The notes under the pieces are model-generated. The model searched no databases. It saw only the letters and a program-made list of their open reading frames with translations, and had not been told where the DNA came from. This document shows, in pieces, positions 16,400 to 26,864 of a stretch of DNA of 64,000 nucleotides. The position numbers were made by a program, and so were the translations under genes. This stretch comes from Ramlibacter sp. PS4R-6 (GTDB taxonomy: Bacteria > Pseudomonadota > Gammaproteobacteria > Burkholderiales > Burkholderiaceae_C). Position 1 is the first letter of the stretch; every line of letters begins with the position of its first letter. The stretch lies in NCBI RefSeq assembly GCF_037572775.1, contig NZ_JBBHKA010000001.1:2480001-2544000 (forward strand). Direction: 5' to 3'.

Positions 16400-17856
16400 C
16401 CGCGCGCGGCCGCGAGCGCGGCCTCGTACACGCGCACGTACTGCTGGGCGCTGCGGTCCCACCCGAAGTCGCGGTCCATGCCGTTGCGCTGGATCCGCTG
16501 CCAGCGGTCCTTGTCGGCGAAAGCGGCAAACGCGCGCAGCACCGCATCCTCGAAGCCGGCCGCATCCGCGGTCTTCATCACGAAGCCGCTGCCGTGCAGG
16601 CGGTCCGCGTCGGCGTCGACGACCGAGTCCTTCAGCCCGCCCGTGGGCGCGACGATGGGCGGCGCGCCGTAGGCCTGGCTGTACATCTGGTTCAGGCCGC
16701 AGGGCTCGAAGCGCGACGGCATCAGGAAGCAATCGATGCCGGCCTCGATGTTGTGGGCCAGGCCTTCGTCGAACGCGAAGTTGGCCGACACCGAGCGCGG
16801 GTGGCGCTGCGCCGCGGCTTGCAGCGCCTCGTGCAGCCACGGCTCGCCCTGCCCGAGCACGACGAGCTGCGCACCGTGTTCGACCATGCGCGGCAGCAGC
16901 TGCAGCACCAGGTCGATGCCCTTTTGCGACGTGAGCCGGCTGACCACGCCGAACAGCATCGCGCTGCGATCCAGCGCCAGGGCGCAGTGCGCCTGCAGCG
17001 CCGCCTTGTTCGCCTGCCGCGCGGCCAGGTCGGCGGCGCCGAAGTTCTGCACCAGCAGTGGATCGGTGCGCGGGTTCCACACGGCGGTGTCGATGCCGTT
17101 GAGGATGCCGGTCAACTTGTGCGACTGCGCCTGCAGCACGCCGTGCAGCCCGACGCCGAAGGCTTCGGTGCGGATCTCGTCCGCATAGGTCGGGCTCACC
17201 GTGGTGATCGCGTCCGAGAATTGCAGCGCGCCCTTCAGCATCGACATCTGCCCCCAGAACTCCACCGCATCCATGCCGCGCCAGTGCCAGGGGATTTGCA
17301 GCACGTCGGCGGTGGCCATCGGGAAGATGCCCTGGAACGCGATGTTGTGGATGGTGACGACGCCGGCGGCGCGCTGGCCCCTCGGCAGGGGCGATCGCCA
17401 GTCGGCCAGGTACAGCGGGGCGAGGCCGCAGGGCCAGTCGTTGGCGTGCACCACGTCGGCCTGCCAGCCGGCAAGCGGCGTCGAAGGCAGGCCGATGCGC
17501 GCGGCCACGCGCGAGAGGAAGCCAAAGCGGAAGGCGTTGTCGTGGTGGTCCTGGCCTCCTGGCGCCACGTAAGGCCCGCCGGCGCGGTCAAAGAGGGCGG
17601 GGCAGGAGAGCAGCAGCAGCTTCACCGTCGGCGTCTGCACCGTGATGAGCTGCGCAGCCGGCCAGTGGCCTTCGCCGGGCAAGTCCACGCTGCCTTCGAC
17701 GTCGCCGTCGACCTTCATGCCGCCATAGGCCGGCATCAGCACGCGCACGTCGTGGCCGAGCCGCTCCAGCGCCTGCGGGAGCGCGCCGCTCACGTCGCCC
17801 AGCCCGCCCGTCTTCACGAACGGCGCGCATTCCGGCGTGGCGAACAGGATCTTCAT
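16396..17856 (-). CDS. glgA: Glycogen synthase (ADP-glucose)
   Basis: The 486-residue GT5 glycosyltransferase extends alpha-1,4-glucan from ADP-glucose. The N-terminal KTGGLGDVSGALP (Lys15) is the sugar-nucleotide motif; HNIAFQGIFP and the C-terminal EPCGLNQMYSQAYGAPPIVAPTGGL are catalytic and nucleotide-binding blocks. Length matches the family. It is the last gene of the glycogen/trehalose operon; its start overlaps the MalQ-TreY stop by 4 bases. It ends convergently against the lysR gene. Confidence 0.95.
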   Translation of the reverse strand: MKILFATPECAPFVKTGGLGDVSGALPQALERLGHDVRVLMPAYGGMKVDGDVEGSVDLPGEGHWPAAQLITVQTPTVKLLLLSCPALFDRAGGPYVAPGGQDHHDNAFRFGFLSRVAARIGLPSTPLAGWQADVVHANDWPCGLAPLYLADWRSPLPRGQRAAGVVTIHNIAFQGIFPMATADVLQIPWHWRGMDAVEFWGQMSMLKGALQFSDAITTVSPTYADEIRTEAFGVGLHGVLQAQSHKLTGILNGIDTAVWNPRTDPLLVQNFGAADLAARQANKAALQAHCALALDRSAMLFGVVSRLTSQKGIDLVLQLLPRMVEHGAQLVVLGQGEPWLHEALQAAAQRHPRSVSANFAFDEGLAHNIEAGIDCFLMPSRFEPCGLNQMYSQAYGAPPIVAPTGGLKDSVVDADADRLHGSGFVMKTADAAGFEDAVLRAFAAFADKDRWQRIQRNGMDRDFGWDRSAQQYVRVYEAALAAARG

Positions 17857-20800
17857 GCCGGCACCAGCACCGCGAACGGCAGCCCGTGCGCCTTCGCGAA
17901 GACGGCTTCGAGGTCAAGGACGGCTTCGCCCGTGCGCGCGACGGTGTGTTCCTCGCCGGTGAGCCAGTCGCGCCAGCGCGCGACGCCCGCCAGCGCGTCG
18001 TTGGCCATGTCCAATTGCGTGTCGCGCCACGCAGCAGGCGTCCACCGCGCATCGTCGCCGCCGCACAGCGTGTAGGTCAGTCGCGCGGCAACCACCAGCA
18101 CGACTTCGCCTTCGTGTGGTCGCGCAAACGCGACTGCGTGGTCCGCCGCGGCGCCCCGCAGCGCCAAGGGCAGGTAGCCGCCGCATTCGAACAATTTCGG
18201 GAACGCACCGCGCAGCTGCAGGAGCCGCCAGGTCACGAGCTGCTTGATGCGCCCGTCGGCAGCTTCGCGCAGCAGCTGCGGCCACACGCCGGCGGTGCCT
18301 TCCTTGCACAGCCTGCGCAGCCCATCGAGCTGCGCAGCGAGCTTCGCGAAATCGACCGGCCGCCGGTTGTCCGGGTCGACCAGGCTGAAAGTCCACTGCT
18401 CGCTGCCCTGGTACAGGTCGGGCACGCCGGGCACGGTGAACTTGAGCGCCACCTGCGCCAGGCTGTTGCGGAATCCGAAGGGCGCGATGCGCGCCGTGAT
18501 GCGGTCAAGCCCGTCGGCGAAGGGATTCGGCTGGCCCGACCGCAGCACGGCGTCGACGAAGCGCTCCACGGCGTCCTCGTAGGCCGGCACGGGGCTTGTC
18601 CAGCTCGTGTTCTTCTTGGCCTCGCGGATCGCCTTGAGCATGTAGGCCTGCACGCGGTGGCGCAGCTCGTCGCGCTCGCGCTCGTCCGCGGGCCGCGCGG
18701 GCCACAGGCCCACCAGCGTCTGGAACAGCAGCCAGATGTCGTTGCGCGTCGGCGCCGGGCCGGCCTCGGTCGGGGTTACGTAGCGCTCGGCCCAGTGGTG
18801 GAAGCGCTGCAGCCCGTCGTCCCACAGCGGCGGGTCCTCCGACAGCACGTCCAGCCGCATGCGCAGGTCTTCGGCGCGCTTGCTGTCGTGCGTGGACGTC
18901 GCGAGCATCGAGTGCGCGCGAAAGCGCAGGCGGCTCTGGTTGGCCGAGTGGAAAGCGGCCGGCGAGATGCCGAAGGTGCGCGGGTCGCCGCCGACGTCGT
19001 TGAGCGACACCAGCCGCACGTAGCGGTAGAAGGCCGTGTCCTCCACCGCTTTTGCCATCACTGGCGCCGTGAACTGCTGCCAGCGGGCGATGAAGCGCGC
19101 CCGCAACTTGGGATCCGCCTGCGCCGCTTCGCCTTCGCCGAGCAGCACGTCGCGCAGGTGGTCGAGCACGGCGGCCTCGGCGCTGCCCAGGCGCCGCTTG
19201 GCCGAGGCGATGGCCCAGTCGATGTGCTGCCGGTCGCTGGCGCTGGGCGCTTCGTCGTCGCGCAGGTAGGTGCGGTACACCGGGAAAGCCGCGGCCGTCT
19301 CGGCCAGGGCCACCCGCAGGCGCGGGCGCGTGAAGTCGCAGGTGCGGCGGTTGGCGCGCGTGATGTGGTGGATGGCCGTGGCCAGCCAGCGCAGCTCGGA
19401 AAACAAGGCCGTGTAGATGATGACCTTCTTGCAGCGGTAGACGATTTCGTCGTAGTCCTGCGCCTCGCCCGTGAAGCCGCGGTACAGCGCGTCGATTTCG
19501 GCCTCGCGCGAGCTGTCGACGAACAGGCCATTCACCATGGCGGAGAAGCGGTAGCCCGTGTCGCCGTGCACCGGCCAGGCTTCCGGCAGGTTCTCGTGCT
19601 CCGCGAGGATCTTCTCGACGACCAGGTACAGCGCGCGCGGCTCCTGGCCGGCGATCGTCGCCTCGCGCGCGTAGTGGGACTGCAGGCGCTCGAAGTACTG
19701 CTGCGGGTCCGACAGGCCATCGGGGTGGTCGATGCGCAGGCCCGACAGCTGGCCGTTGCGCAGCCAGCGCAGCACCAGGCGGTGCGTCGCCTCGAACACC
19801 GAGTGCTGCTCCATGCGCAGGCCGGCCAGCGTGTTCACGTCGAAGAAGCGCCGGTAGTTGACGTCGTCGCTGGCCACGCGCCAGTTGGTCAGGCGGTAGG
19901 CCTGGCGCGAGATCAGCGCATCGAGCGCATCGAAGCTCGCGGCATTGCCGACGTGGCCGTTCAGGTGCTTCAGGCAATTGGCGACCCAGTCGGCCAGCCA
20001 GTCGTGCTTGCGCACCAGGCGCGCCAGCGTCTGCTTGTACACGGCGGCATCGCGCGATCGGGCGCGCTTGCCGCTCTCGTCCTGCACCGTCCGCGGCGGC
20101 AGGCGCTCGAACGAGCCCAGCAGCGAGGCCGCGACGGCGTGGCTGTCGGCCTCGGCCTCGCTGCGTGCGCCGGGCGCGGCCAGCACCGCGAAGATGTCGG
20201 GGTAGTGGCTGGGGTCGATGCGGAAGCGGTGGTTCCAGTAGTGCAGCGAGAACTCGCCGGCATGGGCGTCGAAATGCAGCTGGATCTCGCCGGCTTCCAG
20301 CACGCGGCCGTAGTGGTCGCCCAGCACCGGCAGCAGCACGCGGCCGGTCATCTCCGGCGCGACGGGATGCCATTCGATGTCGAAGGTCTGCGCGTGCGCG
20401 GAGGCGGGGCCGTTCTCGAGCACGTCCAGCCACCAGGCGTTGTCGGCCTCGAGCACACCCATGTGGTTGGGGACGACGTCCAGCACCTGGTTCATGCCGT
20501 GCGCGTGCAGCGCCTCGCACATGCGGTCGTAGGCGCGGGCGTCGCCGACCTCGGCGTTCAGCGCGTTGTGGTCGATGATGTCGTAGCCGTGCGTGCTGCC
20601 CGGCCGCGCGCGCAGGTACGGCGAGCTGTACAGGTGGCTGATGCCCAGCGCGTGCAGGTAGGGGATGGCGCGCGTCACCATGTCGAAGGTGCAGTCCTTG
20701 TGGAACTGCACGCGGTAGGTGGCGACGGGGACGTGCGCCGTGTGCAGCGGCGGCAGGTCGGTGGCCGCGGAATCGGCGGGCGCGGGACCGCTGCGCTCGG

Positions 20801-22862
20801 CGCGCAGCACCGACGCCAGCGACGCGAAGCGCGAATCGCTCGCCAGGTCGTCCACGGTCACGGGCAACTTGCGCCGCCAGTTGGGGTAGCGGTCCTCCGT
20901 CGTGCCGGGCACGTTCACCTGCAGCAATTGCCCCGTGACGTCTTCCAGCTGAACGCCGACGAGCCAGCACGGCGTGCGGGCGAGGTAGGCGTAGACGGCG
21001 TCGACGAATGCCGGTGTGGCGTCGGGCAGGGAGGTCGGTTGCACCGTGACGCCAGACGGCAGCAGCTGTTCGCGCTCCAGCGCCAGCAGCAGGCGCGCTC
21101 GGTCCTGGGCACGGTCGACGACGTGCTGCTCGCGCGCGGCGTCGTTCGGGTAGAGGTTCAACTGCGCCAGCACGCCCATGTCCTCGCCCAGCCAGAAGCC
21201 GCGCAAGGTGGGCAGGTCGTGCGTGCTGACGACGGCCAGCGCCTGCGCGTGCCATTCCGCGGGCGGCTTGAAGGCGCCGTCTTCCGTGCGCTCGAAGAGC
21301 AGCGGCCGGTACGACAGCAGGGCGTGGTCGGCCATCGCCTCGCGCATGCGCGGGGCCACGTTGCCCAGGTCCTCGCCGATCACCATGCACTCGTGCCGGT
21401 GGCTTTCCAGCGCCAGGATGCCCAGCATCTCCTCCAGCGGGTAGCTCACGTAGGTGCCGCCCTGGTCGCTGGTCCAGAAGAGCCGCATCAGGCTCATGAC
21501 GTGGTCCAGGCGCAGGGCGCCGGCGTGCCGCATGTTGGCGCGCACGGTCTCGATCCACGGCGCGAAGCGCGCATGCCGCAGCGCGACGGGGTTGACCGGC
21601 GGCAGGCCCCAGTCCTGCCCGAGGGCGTTGAGCGGGTCGGGCGGCGCGCCCACGTGCATGCCCAGCGCGTACAGGCGCGGCTGGACCCAGGTTTCCGCGC
21701 CGCCTTCGTTGGAGCCGACGGCCAGGTCGCAGTACAGGCCCAGCCCCATGCCGCGGCTGCGCGCGTAGCGCTGCACGCTTTCCAGCTGCTGCTCGGCCAG
21801 CCACTGCAGCCAGAAGCGGAAGCGCACGTCGGACGCATGCGCGCGCGCGAAAGCCTTCACGGGTTCCGCATCGACCTCGCGGTATTCCTTGGGCCACGCC
21901 GGCCAGCCCCAGACGGCCGGGTCCTGCCGGAAGAAGTGCGCCTGCAGCGCTTCGAACAAGGCGTGGCGGCCGAGCGTCGCTTCGCGCTGCTTCACGAACG
22001 CCTCGAAGTGCGCCGCGCGCGGGCTGTGGCGGGCGATCTCCTTCGCCTCGAAGTGGCGCCACAGCAGCTGCAGCACTTCCTCCTTGGCCGCGGCGACGCC
22101 GGCGTAGTCCACGAACTCGGTTTCGCGCAGCGCGTGCAGCCGCGCGTGGAACGCGTCCGAGTTCACGTGCACGGAGGCCTCACGGCAGCCGCCCTGGTCG
22201 ATGAGCAGTTGCACGTCGAGGTAGATGGGGTTCAGCGCGTTGCGGCTGGACGGGCTGTAGGGGCTGGCGACCTCGGGCCGGTGCGGGAAGAGGGCGTGCA
22301 AGGGACTCAGGCCGATGAACGACGCGCCCTGGCGCGAGGCGATCTCCACCAGCCGGCGCAGGTCGCCGAAATCGCCGATGCCCCAGTCGTGCGAGGACTT
22401 CAGCGCGTAGAGCTGCACGGTGCAGCCCCACCAGCGCTCGCCGGCTTCCAGCGCGGGCGGCGTCCAGCAACGGCGCGGCGCGACGATGACGAGGCATTCG
22501 TCCGCGCCTTCCACGACGAGGTCCCAATAGCCGCGTTCGAGGTCGGCGGGCAGCTCGACGGCGCCATGGCCCTTGCGTGCCCGCGCACCCTTGGCGGCAT
22601 CGCGCGGCTTCAGCTGCCACGCGCCGGGCTGCGGCTGCCCGTGCCATTCGATGCGCAGCGCCGTGCCCTCGACAGCGACGACGGCGCGCGGGAAGCCCGG
22701 CCCGGATTCGGAGGGCGAATCGCCTGACACCCCCATCGCCGCGAGCGCGCGCCGCAGCACGTCCTCGGCCACGTGCAGGTCCTCGCCCCAGAAGCTGCTG
22801 TAGCGCAAGGCGACGCCGCTGCGCTGCGCCAGCGTCGCAACCTCGTGCGAGACCTCGTTCAT
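17853..22862 (-). CDS. malQ-treY: Fused 4-alpha-glucanotransferase (MalQ) and malto-oligosyltrehalose synthase (TreY)
   Basis: A single 1669-residue frame joins two complete GH enzymes. Residues about 1-700 are MalQ: ALRLDHVMSL (nucleophile Asp), VIGEDLGNV (acid Glu), STHDLPTL. Residues about 705-1669 are TreY: TYRVQFHKDCTFDM, VLDVVPNHMGV, LRIDHPDGLSDP, and STHDSKRAEDLRMRL. MalQ moves maltooligosyl units; TreY turns the reducing end of maltodextrin into a trehalose linkage, which TreZ then releases. The start is placed at MNEVSHEV because it overlaps the treZ stop as ATGA. Internal stops or frameshifts are absent, so fusion appears real; domain lengths equal those of the stand-alone enzymes. 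Confidence 0.93.
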   Translation of the reverse strand: MNEVSHEVATLAQRSGVALRYSSFWGEDLHVAEDVLRRALAAMGVSGDSPSESGPGFPRAVVAVEGTALRIEWHGQPQPGAWQLKPRDAAKGARARKGHGAVELPADLERGYWDLVVEGADECLVIVAPRRCWTPPALEAGERWWGCTVQLYALKSSHDWGIGDFGDLRRLVEIASRQGASFIGLSPLHALFPHRPEVASPYSPSSRNALNPIYLDVQLLIDQGGCREASVHVNSDAFHARLHALRETEFVDYAGVAAAKEEVLQLLWRHFEAKEIARHSPRAAHFEAFVKQREATLGRHALFEALQAHFFRQDPAVWGWPAWPKEYREVDAEPVKAFARAHASDVRFRFWLQWLAEQQLESVQRYARSRGMGLGLYCDLAVGSNEGGAETWVQPRLYALGMHVGAPPDPLNALGQDWGLPPVNPVALRHARFAPWIETVRANMRHAGALRLDHVMSLMRLFWTSDQGGTYVSYPLEEMLGILALESHRHECMVIGEDLGNVAPRMREAMADHALLSYRPLLFERTEDGAFKPPAEWHAQALAVVSTHDLPTLRGFWLGEDMGVLAQLNLYPNDAAREQHVVDRAQDRARLLLALEREQLLPSGVTVQPTSLPDATPAFVDAVYAYLARTPCWLVGVQLEDVTGQLLQVNVPGTTEDRYPNWRRKLPVTVDDLASDSRFASLASVLRAERSGPAPADSAATDLPPLHTAHVPVATYRVQFHKDCTFDMVTRAIPYLHALGISHLYSSPYLRARPGSTHGYDIIDHNALNAEVGDARAYDRMCEALHAHGMNQVLDVVPNHMGVLEADNAWWLDVLENGPASAHAQTFDIEWHPVAPEMTGRVLLPVLGDHYGRVLEAGEIQLHFDAHAGEFSLHYWNHRFRIDPSHYPDIFAVLAAPGARSEAEADSHAVAASLLGSFERLPPRTVQDESGKRARSRDAAVYKQTLARLVRKHDWLADWVANCLKHLNGHVGNAASFDALDALISRQAYRLTNWRVASDDVNYRRFFDVNTLAGLRMEQHSVFEATHRLVLRWLRNGQLSGLRIDHPDGLSDPQQYFERLQSHYAREATIAGQEPRALYLVVEKILAEHENLPEAWPVHGDTGYRFSAMVNGLFVDSSREAEIDALYRGFTGEAQDYDEIVYRCKKVIIYTALFSELRWLATAIHHITRANRRTCDFTRPRLRVALAETAAAFPVYRTYLRDDEAPSASDRQHIDWAIASAKRRLGSAEAAVLDHLRDVLLGEGEAAQADPKLRARFIARWQQFTAPVMAKAVEDTAFYRYVRLVSLNDVGGDPRTFGISPAAFHSANQSRLRFRAHSMLATSTHDSKRAEDLRMRLDVLSEDPPLWDDGLQRFHHWAERYVTPTEAGPAPTRNDIWLLFQTLVGLWPARPADERERDELRHRVQAYMLKAIREAKKNTSWTSPVPAYEDAVERFVDAVLRSGQPNPFADGLDRITARIAPFGFRNSLAQVALKFTVPGVPDLYQGSEQWTFSLVDPDNRRPVDFAKLAAQLDGLRRLCKEGTAGVWPQLLREAADGRIKQLVTWRLLQLRGAFPKLFECGGYLPLALRGAAADHAVAFARPHEGEVVLVVAARLTYTLCGGDDARWTPAAWRDTQLDMANDALAGVARWRDWLTGEEHTVARTGEAVLDLEAVFAKAHGLPFAVLVPA

Positions 22863-24682
22863 GGCTGCGCGCCCATCCACCAGCGGGCGGACCAGGCGGG
22901 CCACACGCCTTCAGCGGTGCCGTCGGGCCACGCGTGAGAGAACAGCACCTGAGGCTCCACCAGGGCCAACGATGGCTCTTTCGCCGTCACGGGCTGCGGG
23001 CCCACGTTCAGCTGCAGCACGATGGCCTGGCCGTCTTCGTAGCGCCAGCACGCCTCGATGCCCGTCTCGCCGACGCGATGCGCGGTGTGGCTGCCGGTGG
23101 CAAGCAGGTGGTGCCGCGGCGCGAAGTGCAGCCGGCGCACGCGCAACGCCTCCTGCACCATCTCCAGCCAGCGGCGGCCGTCGTCCGAATCACGCTGCGC
23201 TTCGTCGGGGCGGCTCGCATCGAAAGTCTCCGGGCTGCACGGGTCGGGCAGCGCGGCCTGCGCGACGTGGCCGAACTCGCGCTTGCGCCCTTCGCGCACC
23301 GCGTCGCGCAGGTCGCCTTCCCAGTCGGCGAAGTAGAGGAAGGGCGTGGCCGAGCCGAATTCCTCGCCGAAGAACAGCATCGGGATCGCCGGCGTCAGCA
23401 GCGCGAGCAGCGTGGCCAGCGGAGCGGCGCCGGGCGGAACGAGCTGGCGCAGGCGCTCGCCGAAGGGCCGGTTGCCTGTCTGGTCGTGGTTGTGCGCGAA
23501 ATTCACCAGTGCGCCCAGCGGTTGCGCGGGCGCTTCGCGCGGGTCGATGCGCGCTCCGCCTTCGCGGCGCTCCGAGGGCTCGTACAACATGCCGTGCGTG
23601 AGGCAACGGGCCAGGTGGTTGAGCGGCTCGTCGCCGTAGTCGTGGTAGTAGCGCTGGGTCTCGCCCGTCAGCGCCACGTGCACGACGTGGTGGAAGTCGT
23701 CGTTCCACTGCGCGTCGTAGCGGCTGGGCTGTGCGCGCGGCGCCAGCCAGGCGTACTCGTTGTTCTCGTTCTCGAGCACCAGGTGCACGTGGCGACCGGC
23801 CGTGGCGGCACGCACCGTGTCCGAGATCTCCTTGAGGATGTGCGTGCGACCCTTGTCGACGATCGCGTGCACCGCATCGAGCCGCAGGCCGTCGATGCGG
23901 AATTCCTGCACCCAGTACAGCGCGTTGTGCACGAAGAAGTCGCGCACCACGCGGTTGAGCGGGCCGTCGTAGTTGATCGCCGCGCCCCAGGGACTGGCGT
24001 GCGTTTCCGAGAAGAACTGCGGCGCATAGCGGCCCAGGAAGTTGCCCGACGGGCCGAAGTGGTTGTAGACCACGTCGAGGAACACCATCAGGCCCAGGCG
24101 GTGCGCCTGCTGGATGAAGTGCTTGAGCCGGTCGGGCGTGCCGTAGCGCTCGTGCGGCGCGAAGGGCAGCACGCCGTCGTAGCCCCAGCCGAAGCGGCCG
24201 GGAAAGTCGGCCACCGGCATCAGCTCGATCGCCGTGATGCCCAGCTGCGCGAGCGACTCGAGCCGCTCGCACGCAGCGTCGAACGTGCCTTCGCGCGTGA
24301 AGGTGCCCGTGTGCAGCTCGTACAGCACGACCTCGTTCCACGGCCGCCCGCGCCAGTCGCCGTCCCATTCGAACTGCAGCGGGTCGACGACCGCGCTCGG
24401 GGCGAACACGCCGTAGGGGTTCTGGCGCGAGGCCGGGTCGGGCACCAGCAGCTCGTGGTCGATGCGCCATTGGTACAGCGTGCCGGCGGAGGCTTCCTCC
24501 ACCGTGCATTCCCACCAGCCTTGCGAGTCGCACTCGGCCGCGTGGAACTGCGCGACCGTGGCGCCAGCGCCGGGGTAGGTCGCCACTTCGGCCTGCCGAG
24601 CCGTCGGTCCCCACAGCCGGAACACCACGCCGCCGCCCGGCAGCGGCGTCGCGCCGAACGGCATCTCGTGGCTACAACGCAT
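22859..24682 (-). CDS. treZ: Malto-oligosyltrehalose trehalohydrolase
   Basis: The 607-residue GH13 enzyme frees trehalose from maltooligosyl-trehalose made by TreY. An N-terminal CBM48-like domain (VVFRLWGPTARQAEVATY) precedes the barrel with YELHTGTFTREGTF, VFLDVVYNHFGPSGN, LRLDAVHAI (nucleophile Asp) and LENENNEYAWL (acid Glu, TreZ-specific). Its start lies 11 bases inside the end of glgX and its stop overlaps the next start by 4 bases, so it is tightly coupled in the operon. Confidence 0.95.
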   Translation of the reverse strand: MRCSHEMPFGATPLPGGGVVFRLWGPTARQAEVATYPGAGATVAQFHAAECDSQGWWECTVEEASAGTLYQWRIDHELLVPDPASRQNPYGVFAPSAVVDPLQFEWDGDWRGRPWNEVVLYELHTGTFTREGTFDAACERLESLAQLGITAIELMPVADFPGRFGWGYDGVLPFAPHERYGTPDRLKHFIQQAHRLGLMVFLDVVYNHFGPSGNFLGRYAPQFFSETHASPWGAAINYDGPLNRVVRDFFVHNALYWVQEFRIDGLRLDAVHAIVDKGRTHILKEISDTVRAATAGRHVHLVLENENNEYAWLAPRAQPSRYDAQWNDDFHHVVHVALTGETQRYYHDYGDEPLNHLARCLTHGMLYEPSERREGGARIDPREAPAQPLGALVNFAHNHDQTGNRPFGERLRQLVPPGAAPLATLLALLTPAIPMLFFGEEFGSATPFLYFADWEGDLRDAVREGRKREFGHVAQAALPDPCSPETFDASRPDEAQRDSDDGRRWLEMVQEALRVRRLHFAPRHHLLATGSHTAHRVGETGIEACWRYEDGQAIVLQLNVGPQPVTAKEPSLALVEPQVLFSHAWPDGTAEGVWPAWSARWWMGAQP

Positions 24683-26864
24683 CCCCGCGGCCTTTCACGG
24701 GCTGCGTGAGCACGGCCATCGCATGCGCGGCCAGCTCGAACTTGTCTTCGGCGTCCACGCGCCGCGTGCCCGCCAGCGAGGCGTCGTCGGACGTGTCCAC
24801 GCGCACGCGCCATTCGCCTTCGGCGACGGGCGTCTGCGGCAGCGTGAACGACACTTCCTCGTCGGACGCGTTGAACAGCAGCAGCACGCTGTCGCAGGGC
24901 TTGCCGCCCGGCACGAAGGCGCCGTCGGCCAGCGCCGCGATCACGCGCACCTGCGGGTCGGCCCATTCCTCGGTGGTCATGGGCAGGCCCCAGACGCTGT
25001 ACCACGCGATGTCGCGGCGGCCTTCGCCGTCTTCCTCGCCGGTGTACCAGCGGTCGGCGCGCAGCACGGGCAGCTCGCGGCGCAGGTCGACGAGCGCCCG
25101 CACGAAGGCGAGCAGGGCATCGGAGCGGCGCTCCTCGGTCCACTCGTACCAGCTGATCGGGTTGTCCTGGCAATAGGCGTTGTTGTTGCCGCATTGCGTG
25201 CGGCTCATCTCGTCGCCGCCGAGCAGCAGGGGCACACCGCGCGAGACGAACAGCGTGGCGAGGAAATTGCGCTTCTGGCGCTCGCGCAGCTGCACGATCT
25301 CGGCCTTCTCGGTCGGCCCTTCGAAGCCGCAATTCCAGCTGCGGTTGTGGCTCTCGCCGTCCTGGTTGTCCTCGGCGTTCGACTCGTTGTGCTTGTGGTT
25401 GTACGAGACGAGGTCGTGCAGCGTGAAACCGTCGTGCACCGTCACCAGGTTCACGCTGGCGCACGGCGTGCGCCGGCTGGGGCCGTAGATGTCCGCCGAG
25501 CCGCACAGGCGCGCCGCGAAGTCCGCGACCGCGCCGCCTTCGCCGCGCCAGAAGTCGCGCACGCTGTCGCGGTAACGGCCGTTCCATTCCGACCAGCCCT
25601 GCGGGAAGCCGCCCACCTGGTAGCCGCCGGGCCCGACGTCCCACGGCTCGGCGATGAGCTTCACCTTCTTCAGCACCGGGTCCTGCGCGACGGCCGAGAG
25701 AAAGGGCGAGCGGTGGTCGAAACCGCCGGAGCCGTTGCGCGCGATGGCCGGCGCCAGGTCGAAGCGGAAGCCGTCGACGTGCATCTCCTCGACCCAGTAG
25801 CGCAGGCTATCCATCACCAGGCGCAGCGTCGCCGGATGGCTCACGTCGAGCGTGTTGCCCGTGCCGGTGAAGTCCATCATGTGGCGGCGGTCCTCGGCGA
25901 GGCGGTAGTACGAAGGGTGGTCGATGCCCTTGAACGACAGCGTGGGGCCCAGGTGGTTGCCTTCGCAGGTGTGGTTGTAGACCACGTCGATGATCACTTC
26001 GAGCCCGGCGGCGTGCAGCGCCTTGACCATGCGGCGGAAGTCGTTGGGGTCGCCGCCGGCGCAGTAGCGCGGCTCGGGCGCGAAGAAGCCGACCGTGTTG
26101 TAGCCCCAGTAGTTCGACAGGCCCATGTCGATCAGGCGCCGCTCGTCGTTGTAGGCCTGCACGGGCAGCAGCTCGATGCTGGTTACGCCCAGGCGCTTGA
26201 AGTGCGCGATGGCGGCGTCGGAGGCGATGCCCGAGAAGGTGCCGCGGATCGCGGGCGGCAGCTCCTCCATCTGCATCGTCACGCCGCGCACGTGCGCCTC
26301 GTAGAACACCGTGTCGTGCATGGGGATGCGGGGCCGCTCGTCGCCTTCCCAGTCGAAGGACGGGTCGACCACGATGCACTTGGCGGCGATCGCGCCGTTG
26401 TCCGTCGTGTCGACCTTCAGGTCGCGTTCGGCGCTGCCCAACTTGTACGCGTACTGCCACGCGGCGCCGTGCATCACGCGGTCGATCGCCCGCGCATAGG
26501 GGTCGAGCAGCAGCTTCTTCGGGTTGCAGCGGATGCCGGTCTCGGGCGCGTAAGGCCCGTGCACGCGGTAGCCGTAGCGCTGCCCGGCCTTCAGGCCCGG
26601 GACGAAGCCATGCCAGACGTCGTCGGTGCGGCAGGGCAGCGCGATGCGCGCTGTCTCGCGCGCGCCGCTGTCGTCGAACAGGCACAGCTCGACCTTCTCC
26701 GCGACGCTGGAGTGGAGGGCGAAGTTGACCCCGGCGGCCTCCACGGTCGCGCCCAGCGGCCAGGGGTGGCCGCGCTCGCAGCGAGGCGTCGCCGCGGGGT
26801 CGGCGTGGGAATGCTCCGAAGTGCGGCGGGCGGCGTGTGGCTTGGCGACGGCACGAGCCGTCAT
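24672..26864 (-). CDS. glgX: Glycogen debranching enzyme GlgX
   Basis: The 730-residue isoamylase-type GH13 enzyme cuts alpha-1,6 branches of glycogen and releases maltodextrins. Visible are the CBM48 region ([20 protein letters not shown]), [33 protein letters not shown] (nucleophile Asp), [15 protein letters not shown] (acid Glu) and [14 protein letters not shown]. The first about 25 residues are a low-complexity extension; an internal start is possible but no better SD was found. Its maltodextrin products are the substrate of MalQ-TreY and TreZ encoded next. Overlaps 4 bases with glgC. Confidence 0.95.
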   Translation of the reverse strand: MTARAVAKPHAARRTSEHSHADPAATPRCERGHPWPLGATVEAAGVNFALHSSVAEKVELCLFDDSGARETARIALPCRTDDVWHGFVPGLKAGQRYGYRVHGPYAPETGIRCNPKKLLLDPYARAIDRVMHGAAWQYAYKLGSAERDLKVDTTDNGAIAAKCIVVDPSFDWEGDERPRIPMHDTVFYEAHVRGVTMQMEELPPAIRGTFSGIASDAAIAHFKRLGVTSIELLPVQAYNDERRLIDMGLSNYWGYNTVGFFAPEPRYCAGGDPNDFRRMVKALHAAGLEVIIDVVYNHTCEGNHLGPTLSFKGIDHPSYYRLAEDRRHMMDFTGTGNTLDVSHPATLRLVMDSLRYWVEEMHVDGFRFDLAPAIARNGSGGFDHRSPFLSAVAQDPVLKKVKLIAEPWDVGPGGYQVGGFPQGWSEWNGRYRDSVRDFWRGEGGAVADFAARLCGSADIYGPSRRTPCASVNLVTVHDGFTLHDLVSYNHKHNESNAEDNQDGESHNRSWNCGFEGPTEKAEIVQLRERQKRNFLATLFVSRGVPLLLGGDEMSRTQCGNNNAYCQDNPISWYEWTEERRSDALLAFVRALVDLRRELPVLRADRWYTGEEDGEGRRDIAWYSVWGLPMTTEEWADPQVRVIAALADGAFVPGGKPCDSVLLLFNASDEEVSFTLPQTPVAEGEWRVRVDTSDDASLAGTRRVDAEDKFELAAHAMAVLTQPVKGRGDAL

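Noticed and set aside
17886-22727. A 1613-codon open frame on the plus strand opposite MalQ-TreY, and similar long antisense frames opposite cysI, glgX, glgB and others
   Set aside because: They mirror GC-rich codon usage of the true genes, have Arg/Ala/His-rich composition and no domain or SD; the minus-strand frames contain full catalytic motifs.
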